The notes beneath the pieces are model-generated. The model made no database searches and was not told the origin of the DNA. It was given only the letters and a program-made list of their open reading frames with translations. The position numbers and the translations under genes are program-made. A stretch of DNA of 38,725 bases, taken from the NCBI GenBank assembly GCA_003225465.1, contig QIAH01000352.1:1-38725 (forward strand), read 5' to 3'. The DNA comes from Acidobacteriota bacterium (GTDB lineage Bacteria; Acidobacteriota; Terriglobia; Terriglobales; Acidobacteriaceae). Of the stretch, positions 31,709 through 38,725 are shown piece by piece (position 1 is the stretch's first letter; each line of letters opens with the position of its first letter).

Positions 31709-33661
31709 TCACGAGTTCAGTCCCAATCTCTTCGCGACCAGATTCTCCACTCCTTCGGCAATGACCAGCGATTGGGGCACGCTTCCCAGCGGCGGGAACG
31801 CAAATTTCTCTCCCTGCCACGTGATTGCGCTCGACGTGAAATCGATGTCGATCTCGTCGCCCGGAATGATCGTCTTCTCTTTGGCCGCAATTTCTTTTGC
31901 GAACTGCTCGCGCAGGCGCTTCACCAACTCCGGAACCTCCACGCACAGAAAGCCGTTGTTATACGCATTTCGCAGGTAAGTCTGAGAAAAGCTGGCAGCA
32001 ATCACTAACGGAATGCCTTTCGCTTTCAGGCACGTGACCGCCTGTTCCCGGCTGGAACCGGTGCCGAAATTGAAGCCTCCGACAATTACATCGCCCGCGC
32101 TAGTGCGCGCCCCGAATTGCGGATCGTAGTTTTCCATGACGACTTTCGCCATCATCTCTTTCGTCATGTCGTCGCGGTAGGTGTAGTCCTTGCCATAAAT
32201 GGCGTCGGTATTGATGTTGTCCTGCGGCATGAACACCAGGCGCCCTTTTACACGCGCTGGAAAGCCTTTGAGGATTTCGACTTTTTCGACGCTTCCACCA
32301 CGGTTCGCCGCAAGTTCCGTATAGCGGCGCTCGGGATGGCGGTCGGCGAATTCGTGCGGCCCGCGGATGTATCCGGCCACGGCTGACGCCGCCACTACTT
32401 CGGGACTGGCGAGATAGCACTGCGCGTCGCGCGATCCCATGCGTCCCTTGAAATTGCGGTTGGTGGCGGAAATGCCAACTTCGCCTTTCTCCAGCAGGCC
32501 TACGCCGAGCCCAATGCACGGTCCGCATCCGGCGGGCAGCGGACGTGCGCCCGCGTCCATGAGCGTCTGCCAGGTGCCACGCCTTTCGGCTTCTTCCTGC
32601 ACCCATTTGCTGGCTGCGCCCAAATAGAACTGCACACTCTGCGCGACCTTTTTCCCTTTCAGAACTCTTGCCGCGGCGTCCAAGTCTTCGAGCCGCGAGT
32701 TCACGCAGGAGACGAGATAGGCCTTATGAATCGCCACTTTCTTGCGCTCCATCTCGGCCAGCGATTGCATCACCTGCACCGTGTCGGGCCCGGAGACGTG
32801 AGGGGTGACCTGCGCGAGGTCGAGCGTGATCTTCGCAGCGTAGGCGGCGTGGGCATCAGGGTGCGGCGAATTCTTGGTCCAGCTCTCGAGGTCGGCCTCG
32901 GTGAAGCGCTCGATGCCTTGTGCTTTCAACCGCTGGTGCACTCCGCGCAAGTAAGCGATCGTGACTTCGTCGACCGGAAACCATCCCACCAGCGGTCCCC
33001 ACTCAGTGGTCATGTTTGAGATCGACAGGCGCGCGTCCATGGAGAGCGAGGCCACACCGGGTCCGGTGAATTCAATAGCGGCGTTCAGGACCTCGTCATG
33101 GTTGTAGAGACCGCAGAGCGTGATGATCACATCTTTGCCGGTCGCTCCTTCGGGCAACTTGCCTTCGAGGCGCACTTCAATCGAACGCGGGATCTGCCAC
33201 CAGAATTCGCCCGTGGCCCAAACGGCAGCCGCATCCGTGCGCACGATAGGTGTGCCGATCGCGCCGAGCGCACCGTACATGTTCGAGTGCGAGTCGGACG
33301 CCACAACGAAAGACCCGGGCACGACGTAACCGCGCTCGACCATGATCTGGTGCCCGATGCCAGAACCGGCGGGATAGAAGTCGACGCCGTGCTCTTTGGC
33401 GAAGGCTTCGATAGCGCGATATTTTTTCTGATTCGATTCGTCCTGGTTCTGGATATCGTGGTCGAGCGCAAAGACGAGCTGTTTCGGATCATGAATTTTC
33501 TTAGCGCCAATGCCTTTAAACTTGCTCATCACGGCGGACGTATTGTCGTGGGTCATAACGCGATGCGGGCGAATAGAGAGAAAGTCTCCCGCGCGCAAAG
33601 GCCGCGATGGGCCCTCGGCCATGTGGCTCTGAGCAATTTTTTCAACAACAGTTTGAGGCAT
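31709..33661 (-). CDS. Aconitase-family hydratase, fused large and small domains
   Basis: A 650-residue protein that combines the [4Fe-4S] domain and the swivel domain (separate LeuC/LeuD in most bacteria) in one chain, as in aconitase and fungal homoaconitase. Iron-sulfur ligands: C319 (LVSCVNSR), C379 and C382 (PAGCGPC). The usual CTNS is CVNS here. Other motifs: ASDSHSNMYG (121-130), DNINTDAIYG (481-490) and the active-site GTGSSRE (533-539). It should isomerise a 2-hydroxy tricarboxylate through the dehydrated acid: citrate/isocitrate, 2-methylcitrate or a homologue. It ends GLNS. ATG 33661 is the start. Its place between a PrpD-family gene and an isocitrate-type dehydrogenase fits a stepwise pathway. 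Confidence 0.92.
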   Translation of the reverse strand: MPQTVVEKIAQSHMAEGPSRPLRAGDFLSIRPHRVMTHDNTSAVMSKFKGIGAKKIHDPKQLVFALDHDIQNQDESNQKKYRAIEAFAKEHGVDFYPAGSGIGHQIMVERGYVVPGSFVVASDSHSNMYGALGAIGTPIVRTDAAAVWATGEFWWQIPRSIEVRLEGKLPEGATGKDVIITLCGLYNHDEVLNAAIEFTGPGVASLSMDARLSISNMTTEWGPLVGWFPVDEVTIAYLRGVHQRLKAQGIERFTEADLESWTKNSPHPDAHAAYAAKITLDLAQVTPHVSGPDTVQVMQSLAEMERKKVAIHKAYLVSCVNSRLEDLDAAARVLKGKKVAQSVQFYLGAASKWVQEEAERRGTWQTLMDAGARPLPAGCGPCIGLGVGLLEKGEVGISATNRNFKGRMGSRDAQCYLASPEVVAASAVAGYIRGPHEFADRHPERRYTELAANRGGSVEKVEILKGFPARVKGRLVFMPQDNINTDAIYGKDYTYRDDMTKEMMAKVVMENYDPQFGARTSAGDVIVGGFNFGTGSSREQAVTCLKAKGIPLVIAASFSQTYLRNAYNNGFLCVEVPELVKRLREQFAKEIAAKEKTIIPGDEIDIDFTSSAITWQGEKFAFPPLGSVPQSLVIAEGVENLVAKRLGLNS

Positions 33662-33693
33662 ACTTAACCTCCGTATTCAAATGAACCACGTAG

Positions 33694-33732
33694 GCACAGG
33701 TGCCCCACCTGTGCAGGCGAGCGCAGCTCGCC
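33694..33732. repeat. Two tandem perfect hairpins
   Basis: GCACAGGTG-CCC-CACCTGTGC (33694-33714) is followed directly by GGCGAGC-GCA-GCTCGCC (33716-33732). Both stems are perfect and neither has a U tract. They sit between the MmgE/PrpD gene and the aconitase-like gene. Confidence 0.75.
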
Positions 33733-33767
33733 TTGTCTTTGCGGCGAGCATTATCTCCAGCCCTCAA

Positions 33768-35231
33768 TCATCTGCGCTGTTGCGTTCTTGTTCTGGCCTT
33801 AGCACCGGCCTTTGCGACTAAAGGCTTTCGTGCTCGTACATCCGCCTTCATCAGCGCCATCAGCTTCGAAACCGAGCTGATCTTCTCCAAACCCCAAATC
33901 GCATCTTTCAATTTCTTTTGGGCTTGAGGAGACAAAACGCCCTCCGCCAGCGCCGAGAACTTCTCTTCGATTTCCTGATCGGTGAGCGGATTGCGCGGAT
34001 CGCCCTTGGGATAATCGAGTTGCTCGGTGAAGCTCTGGCCCTCGGTAGTTGTGATGGTCACGATCACCCGCTGCAGTGCCGGAAACACCTTCTCAATTTC
34101 CGGATCGGCGACGACTTCCACCTTCTTCAGTTGCGCCCGAATGACAGGATCCATGATCTTCGCCATCTCGAATTGCGCGGGCGTGACCTGGCGATCGACC
34201 AGGGCCGCCGCGATCACATACGGCAGCGAGTGGTCGGCAGTTTCTTTGGTGTGCGGATCGTACTTGCTCGGGTCGGAGAGGATATCGGCAGCGCGAGCCA
34301 GCGAACGAATTTGAATTTTCGCGACCTGGTCCGGATGCAGGTCGTTCTTCTTCACGAGATCCAGCACGGCGGAAATTGGTGCGTGCGTGAGCGCTTCTGT
34401 CGGGAAGAACTTCATGCCGCACTGCGTGATGCGCCAGGAATCCCCCAGCCCGTCAGTAAGCAGGTTGAGCTTCCACTCGGGCCCGAAGCAATGCACCAAC
34501 CCCTCTTTGCCGTCGATTACATGCTCCGGTCCGGTATAGCCCTTTTCCGCCAGCAGCGCGGCGAACATGCCGCTCTGCGTGGCCATGGGATCGACCGTGT
34601 TCTTCATCATGGTAAGTTTTCCGGCGGTCACCGCGCCCAGGGTACAGTGACGGCTGGCGGAGATGCCGACGGCGTGCTGGATCTGCTCCCATGACAAACG
34701 TAAGGCCCGGCCCGCCACGAAAGGAGAGACGAAGGCGGTAAGCGTCGCATGATGCCAGCCACGCTCGCGAATGCCCGGAAAGGCGGCCTCGCAGAGCCGC
34801 ATTTCGAACTCGTGTCCCAGCACGAAGCCGACCATGAGTTCCTTGCCGCCCGACTTCGCGCGCTCGCAACCGGCCATCGCTGCGGGAAATATGTCCGACG
34901 GATGCGACGGGTCTTGCTTCCAATAGATGTCGTTGTAGTCCATGCAACGAATCATCAGCGCATTGGCAAGAGAAGCGGACACGGGATCCACCTTCTTGCC
35001 AGTTCCAATCACGGTGGCCGGACCCCGCCCGGCGACTTCGTCCAGCACCTGGAGCGCGATCTTTACGTCGTGCTGTTGATATCCGCCGAGCGCGCAGCCT
35101 ACGGAATCGAGCAGAAAGCGCTTGGCCTGATAAACCGCCTCCTGCGAGAGGTGCGCGTAATCGAGAGCGGCGGCCCAGCGGGCCATTTTGGCGGTGATGG
35201 TCTCTTTGAGGGTTGCGGCAGTGGCGGACAA
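33768..35231 (-). CDS. MmgE/PrpD family dehydratase
   Basis: A 487-residue protein of the 2-methylcitrate / iminodisuccinate dehydratase fold. Family landmarks: the N-terminal all-alpha domain with AKRFLLDSVGCALGG, SLANALMIRCMDYND, HPSDIFPAAMA (the HPSD/HPGD motif), HEFEMRLCEA, WHHATLT (150s) and ASRHCTLGAVTAGK. The lid domain lies about 290-410 (KKFFPTEALTHAP-like MKFFPTEALTHAP). The family dehydrates citrate-like acids to aconitate-type acids without an iron-sulfur cluster. The C-terminal 30 residues are basic and low-complexity (KAGAKARTRTQQRR) and look like an extension. It is the second gene of the cluster, 188 bases after the HD-domain gene; substrate inferred only from context. Confidence 0.9.
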   Translation of the reverse strand: MSATAATLKETITAKMARWAAALDYAHLSQEAVYQAKRFLLDSVGCALGGYQQHDVKIALQVLDEVAGRGPATVIGTGKKVDPVSASLANALMIRCMDYNDIYWKQDPSHPSDIFPAAMAGCERAKSGGKELMVGFVLGHEFEMRLCEAAFPGIRERGWHHATLTAFVSPFVAGRALRLSWEQIQHAVGISASRHCTLGAVTAGKLTMMKNTVDPMATQSGMFAALLAEKGYTGPEHVIDGKEGLVHCFGPEWKLNLLTDGLGDSWRITQCGMKFFPTEALTHAPISAVLDLVKKNDLHPDQVAKIQIRSLARAADILSDPSKYDPHTKETADHSLPYVIAAALVDRQVTPAQFEMAKIMDPVIRAQLKKVEVVADPEIEKVFPALQRVIVTITTTEGQSFTEQLDYPKGDPRNPLTDQEIEEKFSALAEGVLSPQAQKKLKDAIWGLEKISSVSKLMALMKADVRARKPLVAKAGAKARTRTQQRR

Positions 35232-35248
35232 TCTGTTTTCTCCGGTCA

Positions 35249-35360
35249 GTCGTTGGTCCTTGGTCGTTGGTCCTTGGTCGTTGGTCCTTGGTCGTTGGTC
35301 CTTGGTCGTTGGTCCTTGGTCGTCGGTCTTGGTTGTCGGTCTTGGTCGTCCGTCCTTTGT
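35249..35360 (+). repeat. 14-base tandem repeat GTCGTTGGTCCTTG
   Basis: Five perfect, contiguous copies (35249-35318) are followed by two 13-base variants (GTCGTCGGTCTTG, GTTGTCGGTCTTG) and a frayed third. It lies between the HD-domain gene and the PrpD-family gene. Copies are head to tail without spacers, so it is a minisatellite rather than CRISPR. A degenerate relative is at 660-716. Confidence 0.92.
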
Positions 35361-35368
35361 CGGTGGAG

Positions 35369-35390
35369 CGACGGGCGTCCTCGCCCGTCG
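35369..35390. repeat. CGACGGGCG-TCCT-CGCCCGTCG hairpin
   Basis: A perfect 9-base stem with a TCCT loop, directly after the 14-base repeat. Same family as 10054-10071. Confidence 0.7.
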
Positions 35391-35419
35391 GCCTTACTGC
35401 ATATTCACCTCTCGGCCCC

Positions 35420-35977
35420 CTATCGCTTCTTAACGTTCTTCGGATTCTTGAACGGCAAGTACGCCATGAAGTCGGCGTGATGGACGATGTAAGCCTCGGT
35501 AGTGCGTTTCACCTGGTCCCCTTCCGCTGCATGGGCCGCGATAATGTGGCAGACTTCGTCAGGAACTCCACACTCGAGGGCCAACGCTACTCCTGTGAAG
35601 GGGTGCCGGAGAGCCTCGCCGCGCTCGCTTTGGCGTGCCTGACCATCCGGTCCAATTTCGTACTCCAGAAGCTTGCCGACGTCAGCAAGGATCGCACCCG
35701 CAATCACGGTATCGACGTTCACCGGCAACGCGCGCCCCATGAATTCCTTCATGGCCTCGGCGCTCTTGCGTGCAACGTGGACAACGCAGCGCTTGTGCTC
35801 CATAAACGTGATCGGGCAGTGCGGAACCAGCAGCGTGAACGGAATGTAATTGAGATCGTCGGGCTTCAGCGGACTGCGTTCGAGGGCCTTGGTCCAGGTC
35901 ATGGCCACTTGCTCGCGCAATTTGGCGTCCTGGATCCACTGAATTTCGGGCCAGAGTTTATTGACCGCCTCGCGCAT
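35420..35977 (-). CDS. HD-domain-like protein with altered HD dyad
   Basis: A 185-residue cytoplasmic all-alpha protein of the HD phosphohydrolase fold. The expected positions are H67 (VVHVARKSAE), the dyad, H125 (RHPFTG), H149 (AAHAAEGD) and the final HHAD (166-169). The dyad itself reads A98-D99 in AILADVGKLLEYE, where an HD protein would have HD. The other metal ligands are kept, so it may be a one-metal enzyme or a non-catalytic relative. GGGAGG sits close to the ATG at 35977, a strong start. It is the first gene of the tricarboxylate cluster, so it may regulate or tune that pathway. Function unknown. Confidence 0.75.
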   Translation of the reverse strand: MREAVNKLWPEIQWIQDAKLREQVAMTWTKALERSPLKPDDLNYIPFTLLVPHCPITFMEHKRCVVHVARKSAEAMKEFMGRALPVNVDTVIAGAILADVGKLLEYEIGPDGQARQSERGEALRHPFTGVALALECGVPDEVCHIIAAHAAEGDQVKRTTEAYIVHHADFMAYLPFKNPKNVKKR

Positions 35978-36452
35978 AGAGGCCTCCCTCGGTACTCCAG
36001 AAACCCCTTAGCTTATCGCGTGGAAGGGCGGGCGTCGAGGGCAACGGGCCACATGGCGGATGACTTATGTCCCAAAAGAGTACGCCAGTTCGCGGGATTA
36101 AAGAATGCGATAGTCGAGCCCACCTCGCAAGCCGAGCTATCGCTCGGCCGGGCAGATGAGACGTCTGCTCCTGCGTAGGCCCAGACGCCCTCGTCTGGGC
36201 GGCCGGGCGATAGCCCGGCGGATTGCGAAACTTTGGGCCGTCGTCCGCTCGCGGCTCATATCAGCGCTGAAAATCACCTTCAATTACTAAAAGTTAAAAC
36301 GCGTCTGACTAGTGGCACATTAGCTGTCCCATTGCTGGATTGTGCATGCGACAATGTGCGCGCGGGAATGCGCCACACTCGCTTGCCTCAGACGAAAACC
36401 GGTCACGGCAGGGACGATGGTGCATCCAATGGTGGGGCCCGGAAATAAAAAT
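35978..36452. other. Intergenic region with hairpin cluster, upstream of the tricarboxylate cluster
   Basis: Divergent gap between the HD-domain gene and the Ig-like gene. It must hold both promoters, but no clear -35/-10 pair was found. Its main content is the three-hairpin repeat at 36131-36219. A frame open over 36342-36452 lies upstream of the Ig-like gene's preferred start and is not called. Confidence 0.5.
36131..36219. repeat. Cluster of three perfect GC-rich hairpins
   Basis: GCCGAGC-TATC-GCTCGGC (36131-36148), GCCCAGACG-CCCT-CGTCTGGGC (36179-36200) and GCCGGGC-GATA-GCCCGGC (36202-36219). All stems are perfect and loops are four bases. The second and third recur, in part, on the minus strand at 8881-8958. 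Confidence 0.8.
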
Positions 36453-37142
36453 ATGTCAGCAATGTGTTCAAGTCGGAAGCACGCAGTGCTGTCCCTGATT
36501 TTTCTAATGCTGAGTGCGGCAGCCGCACAGCAAGCCCCCGATCCTGCCAAGCTCGCACTCGACCCCGCCACCCTGCCCCCGGCGTCTCCAAAGCACCCGT
36601 ACAAATTCCAATTTCAGGCGCATGGCGGCATTCCTCCTTATAAATATGCATTCACCGAGAGCGTCCTGCCCCCGGGAACGACGCTGGGCGCGGATGGCCT
36701 ACTCAGCGGGACGCCCCCTGCGCGTGGCCAATTTCGCTTCACGGTTTCCGTGACTGATAGCAGCACTCCTCCGCAGAGTGCATCCCGGCTCTTTGTGTTG
36801 CGTGTAGTGGCGCCCCTGTTGATGGAGTGGAAGAAATACGCCCACGTGTCCGGAAACCGGGTGGACGGGTCGGTGGTGGTCAGCAATGGCACCGAAGATG
36901 ACTTCGATTTTACGTTCGTCGTGCTGGCGGTGGCAGAGGACGGGCGCGCGACGGCAATCGGCTATCAGCATTTCCCGCTGAAGAGCGCTACCGACTCGTT
37001 CGAAATACCGTTCGGAGACACGCTCCCCAGGGGAACGTACATGGTGCACGTCGATGCTGTCGCCGAAGTTCCACCCAAGGACGCCATTTATCGGACGCGG
37101 CTCCAGACGAAGGAGAAGCTGCAGGTCATGGTCGGGCCTTGA
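36453..37142 (+). CDS. Exported protein with He_PIG-type Ig-like domain
   Basis: A 229-residue secreted protein. Signal peptide MSAMCSSRKHAVLSLIFLML, cleaved near SAAAAQQ. A proline-rich stretch precedes a putative Ig domain: GGIPPYKYAF, LPPGTTLGADGLLSGTPP, FRFTVSVTDSS, the He_PIG signature. A second beta-rich domain follows (NRVDGSVVVSNGTEDDFDFTFVVLAV, shown partly as VDGSVVVSNGTEDDFDFTF). ATG 36453 is preferred because it begins the signal peptide; the ribosome site is weak (GGAAAT). It is probably a periplasmic or surface adhesion-type protein. It has no enzyme motif and no operon partner. Confidence 0.75.
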   Translation: MSAMCSSRKHAVLSLIFLMLSAAAAQQAPDPAKLALDPATLPPASPKHPYKFQFQAHGGIPPYKYAFTESVLPPGTTLGADGLLSGTPPARGQFRFTVSVTDSSTPPQSASRLFVLRVVAPLLMEWKKYAHVSGNRVDGSVVVSNGTEDDFDFTFVVLAVAEDGRATAIGYQHFPLKSATDSFEIPFGDTLPRGTYMVHVDAVAEVPPKDAIYRTRLQTKEKLQVMVGP

Positions 37143-37288
37143 GTCGCTGAGGCGCCCTTGTCGCGCTCGTACAAGCCCTCCGGTACCATTGATTTAACTC
37201 TGGTATCCTAAGAGACTTCAGAGTGGGCAAAACGCCCATCGGTCATTAGCGTGTCTGGTGAATTACCCCATTGACTGCAGCGTCAATT

Positions 37289-37705
37289 ATGGAACTGTTG
37301 CTCAATCTTGTCTGGCTGCTGCTGGCATTCCCCGCCTTCTGGGTTTGGCGCATCGCGAAAGATCGTCCGTGGCCGAGGCAGCAATCCCGTTGTTGTTGGC
37401 TGACTCTCGCCTGCATTTTGATTCTTCTGTTCCCAGTGGTATCGGCGACCGACGACCTACAGGCCATGCGGCCAGAGATGGAAGAGGCCAGTTCTCAGGA
37501 TGCGCTCGGAAGCCCGCATCACGGGAAGCTCTTGGCCTCAGTTCGGACTGCATGCGATTCTTTTGCTTCGCCGGCAACGCTTTGTTCTGTACGTCCGGAG
37601 CCAGCGATTTCTGGATTGGTCGCGCAGCCAACCTTGCTGCCGTCGGCAAACCATCTAGTGATCACGCGTGCGGGGCGCGCGCCACCTCTGTCCTTCCTCG
37701 GGTAG
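37289..37705 (+). CDS. Small membrane protein upstream of an efflux gene
   Basis: A 138-residue protein with two hydrophobic helices: ELLLNLVWLLLAFPAFWVW (about 2-20) and LTLACILILLFPVVSATDD (about 38-56). A polar C-terminal part follows, ending RAGRAPPLSFLG. The helix-basic loop-helix-TDDL pattern is one I associate with Acidobacteriota proteins encoded just before TolC-type efflux genes, from memory only. The ATG at 37289 has a weak ribosome site; a TTG at 37271 is in frame. It lies 121 bases upstream of the TolC-like gene and may be co-transcribed with it. Function unknown. Confidence 0.6.
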   Translation: MELLLNLVWLLLAFPAFWVWRIAKDRPWPRQQSRCCWLTLACILILLFPVVSATDDLQAMRPEMEEASSQDALGSPHHGKLLASVRTACDSFASPATLCSVRPEPAISGLVAQPTLLPSANHLVITRAGRAPPLSFLG

Positions 37706-37826
37706 CAGACAATTCGTCACTTACTCTGTAACGAATTTCCCTGTTGAATACACAGTTGTAAGCCGGAATAAGCCGTTAGCTCGCGCTCCGGGCAGCACAG
37801 CGAAGGCCGTGGGAGCCATTGAGTAC

Positions 37827-38725
37827 ATGATTCGAAGAGCATTTTGGTTGAGCGGCATGCTGCTGATGCTGCTGCGACCGGGAGCGGAGGCGCAGAACAA
37901 ATCGCTGACCTGGGAACAGGTGCGCGAACGCTTCGAAACCAGCAATCCAACTCTGATCGCAGGACGGCTGAACGTTGACGAATCCAAGGCACAGGAGATT
38001 ACAGCGTTTTTGCGCCCCAATCCCACCTTTACCGTCTCCGCCGACGGGACGCAGATTGTCCCTCACAAAGGCGTCTGGCAACCTCTCGCGGGTACGTTTG
38101 AAACTCCCAGCATCAGCTACCTTCACGAGCGCCAGCACAAACGCGAATTGCGCCTGGAGAGCGCCCAGAAAGGCACCTCGATTGCCACTTCGCAGCAGGC
38201 CGACCTGGAACGAAGTCTCTTATTCAACCTGCGAAGCGCGTTTGTCCAGACGCTGCAGTCTAAGGCCGTGTTGGACGTCTCGAAGGCGAACCTCGAGTAC
38301 TACGACCACGTCCTGTCGGTGAGCAATGAGCAGTACAAGGCGGGCGACATTGCACAGATCGATCTCGACCGCCTGCAACTGCAACGCGTGCAGTTCGAGG
38401 CGGACGTCCAAACGGCCGAGGTGAATCTGAGGACAGCCAAAATCCAATTGCTCCAACTGCTGAACGATCGCACGCCGGTGGACCAGTTCGATGTGGTCGG
38501 ACCGTTCGATTTCGGCGAGCAACTCCAGTCGCTCGACGACTACCGTAAAGTCGCGCTTGACGCGCGTCCCGATCTGCGCGCGGCCTTGGAATCCGTCGAC
38601 AAGGCGAAGACTGACCATAAGCTGGCGATCGCCAATGGCTCCGCCGATCCCACGTTCGCTACGTGGTATACACACAATTCGTCCAACAACAATCCGTTTG
38701 GCACCGATACTCTGGGCGTGAGTGT
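37827..38725 (+). CDS. TolC/CzcC-family outer-membrane efflux protein (3' end cut off)
   Basis: A reading frame of 299 codons with no stop before the window ends. Signal peptide MIRRAFWLSGMLLMLLRPGA, then an N-terminal segment (SLTWEQVRERFETSNPTL) and long helices with heptads: the LFNLRSAFVQTLQSKAVLDV region and KAGDIAQIDLDRLQLQRVQFE. The latter is the first TolC repeat motif (GDIAxxDxxR.xLQ). The sequence ending ALESVDKAKTDHKL starts the second repeat. It should be the outer-membrane channel of an RND or heavy-metal efflux system (CzcC-like), with pump genes expected beyond 38725. The ATG follows GGGAG at a rather long 11-base spacing; a GTG at 37809 is an alternative. Confidence 0.88.
   Translation, partial: MIRRAFWLSGMLLMLLRPGAEAQNKSLTWEQVRERFETSNPTLIAGRLNVDESKAQEITAFLRPNPTFTVSADGTQIVPHKGVWQPLAGTFETPSISYLHERQHKRELRLESAQKGTSIATSQQADLERSLLFNLRSAFVQTLQSKAVLDVSKANLEYYDHVLSVSNEQYKAGDIAQIDLDRLQLQRVQFEADVQTAEVNLRTAKIQLLQLLNDRTPVDQFDVVGPFDFGEQLQSLDDYRKVALDARPDLRAALESVDKAKTDHKLAIANGSADPTFATWYTHNSSNNNPFGTDTLGVS

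Noticed and set aside
35249-35360. Possible CRISPR array
   Set aside because: The 14-base units are directly adjacent with no unique spacers, and no cas gene is near.
35213-36178. 321-codon frame running through the 14-base repeat
   Set aside because: Its WSLVLGRWSLVVG-like repeats are simply translation of the minisatellite, and the rest is antisense to the HD-domain gene.
1-38725. rRNA, tRNA, riboswitch, phage or insertion-sequence genes
   Set aside because: No tRNA cloverleaf with CCA-type end, rRNA core or transposase/integrase motif was recognised by reading; a tRNA/Rfam scan would be needed to exclude short RNA genes.

Overview
The window looks like a chromosomal segment of an Acidobacteriota bacterium (inferred). 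The reasons are a large Oar-type TonB-dependent receptor with an N-terminal carboxypeptidase-like domain, many exported metal-dependent amidohydrolases, tiny charged helical proteins, lipoproteins built from NGR / MVSPS repeats, and gaps full of dispersed GC-rich hairpins and CACAGAGT-type repeats. No rRNA, tRNA, CRISPR array, phage genes or transposase were seen.

Left part (1-9988): a truncated minus-strand gene, an exported amidohydrolase (767-2068), two divergent tiny proteins, a Mn-type superoxide dismutase closed by a bidirectional terminator, a membrane-anchored PHP (CehA-like) phosphoesterase divergent from a second exported amidohydrolase, a small outer-membrane beta-barrel protein, an M48 peptidase and a zinc alcohol dehydrogenase with altered zinc-site residues. 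Middle part (10164-19988): a short PstS-like binding protein, a PilZ protein flanked by direct repeats, a hybrid PAS-GAF-PAS histidine kinase with a C-terminal receiver, a tightly overlapping operon of DeoR regulator, SIS-domain sugar isomerase/deaminase and PfkB kinase (probably amino-sugar or ketose-phosphate catabolism), a MITE-like element, a repeat-rich lipoprotein and a MOSC protein. Next (20108-27359): a two-gene minus operon (amidohydrolase overlapping by GTGA with a clan-D alpha-galactosidase-like lipoprotein) divergent from the TonB-dependent receptor, which suggests a small uptake and breakdown locus.

The most unusual region is 27409-35977, a six-gene minus-strand cluster. In transcription order it holds an HD-domain protein lacking the His of the HD dyad, a MmgE/PrpD family dehydratase, a fused (LeuC+LeuD-like) aconitase-family hydratase, an isocitrate/isopropylmalate-type dehydrogenase, a CitD-CitE fusion and CitF. 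All five enzymes have families acting on tricarboxylates or their CoA/ACP thioesters. Together they could form a route that isomerises, oxidises and cleaves a citrate-like acid. No citC, citX, citG or transporter is present in the window. Every gap between these genes is 78-188 bases; at least four of the five hold a recognisable dispersed repeat or hairpin.

Right edge (36453-38725): an exported Ig-like (He_PIG type) protein, a small membrane protein and the start of a TolC/CzcC-type outer-membrane efflux protein cut by the window end. Start codons were chosen from Shine-Dalgarno spacing, signal peptides and family length; several are GTG or TTG and remain uncertain.
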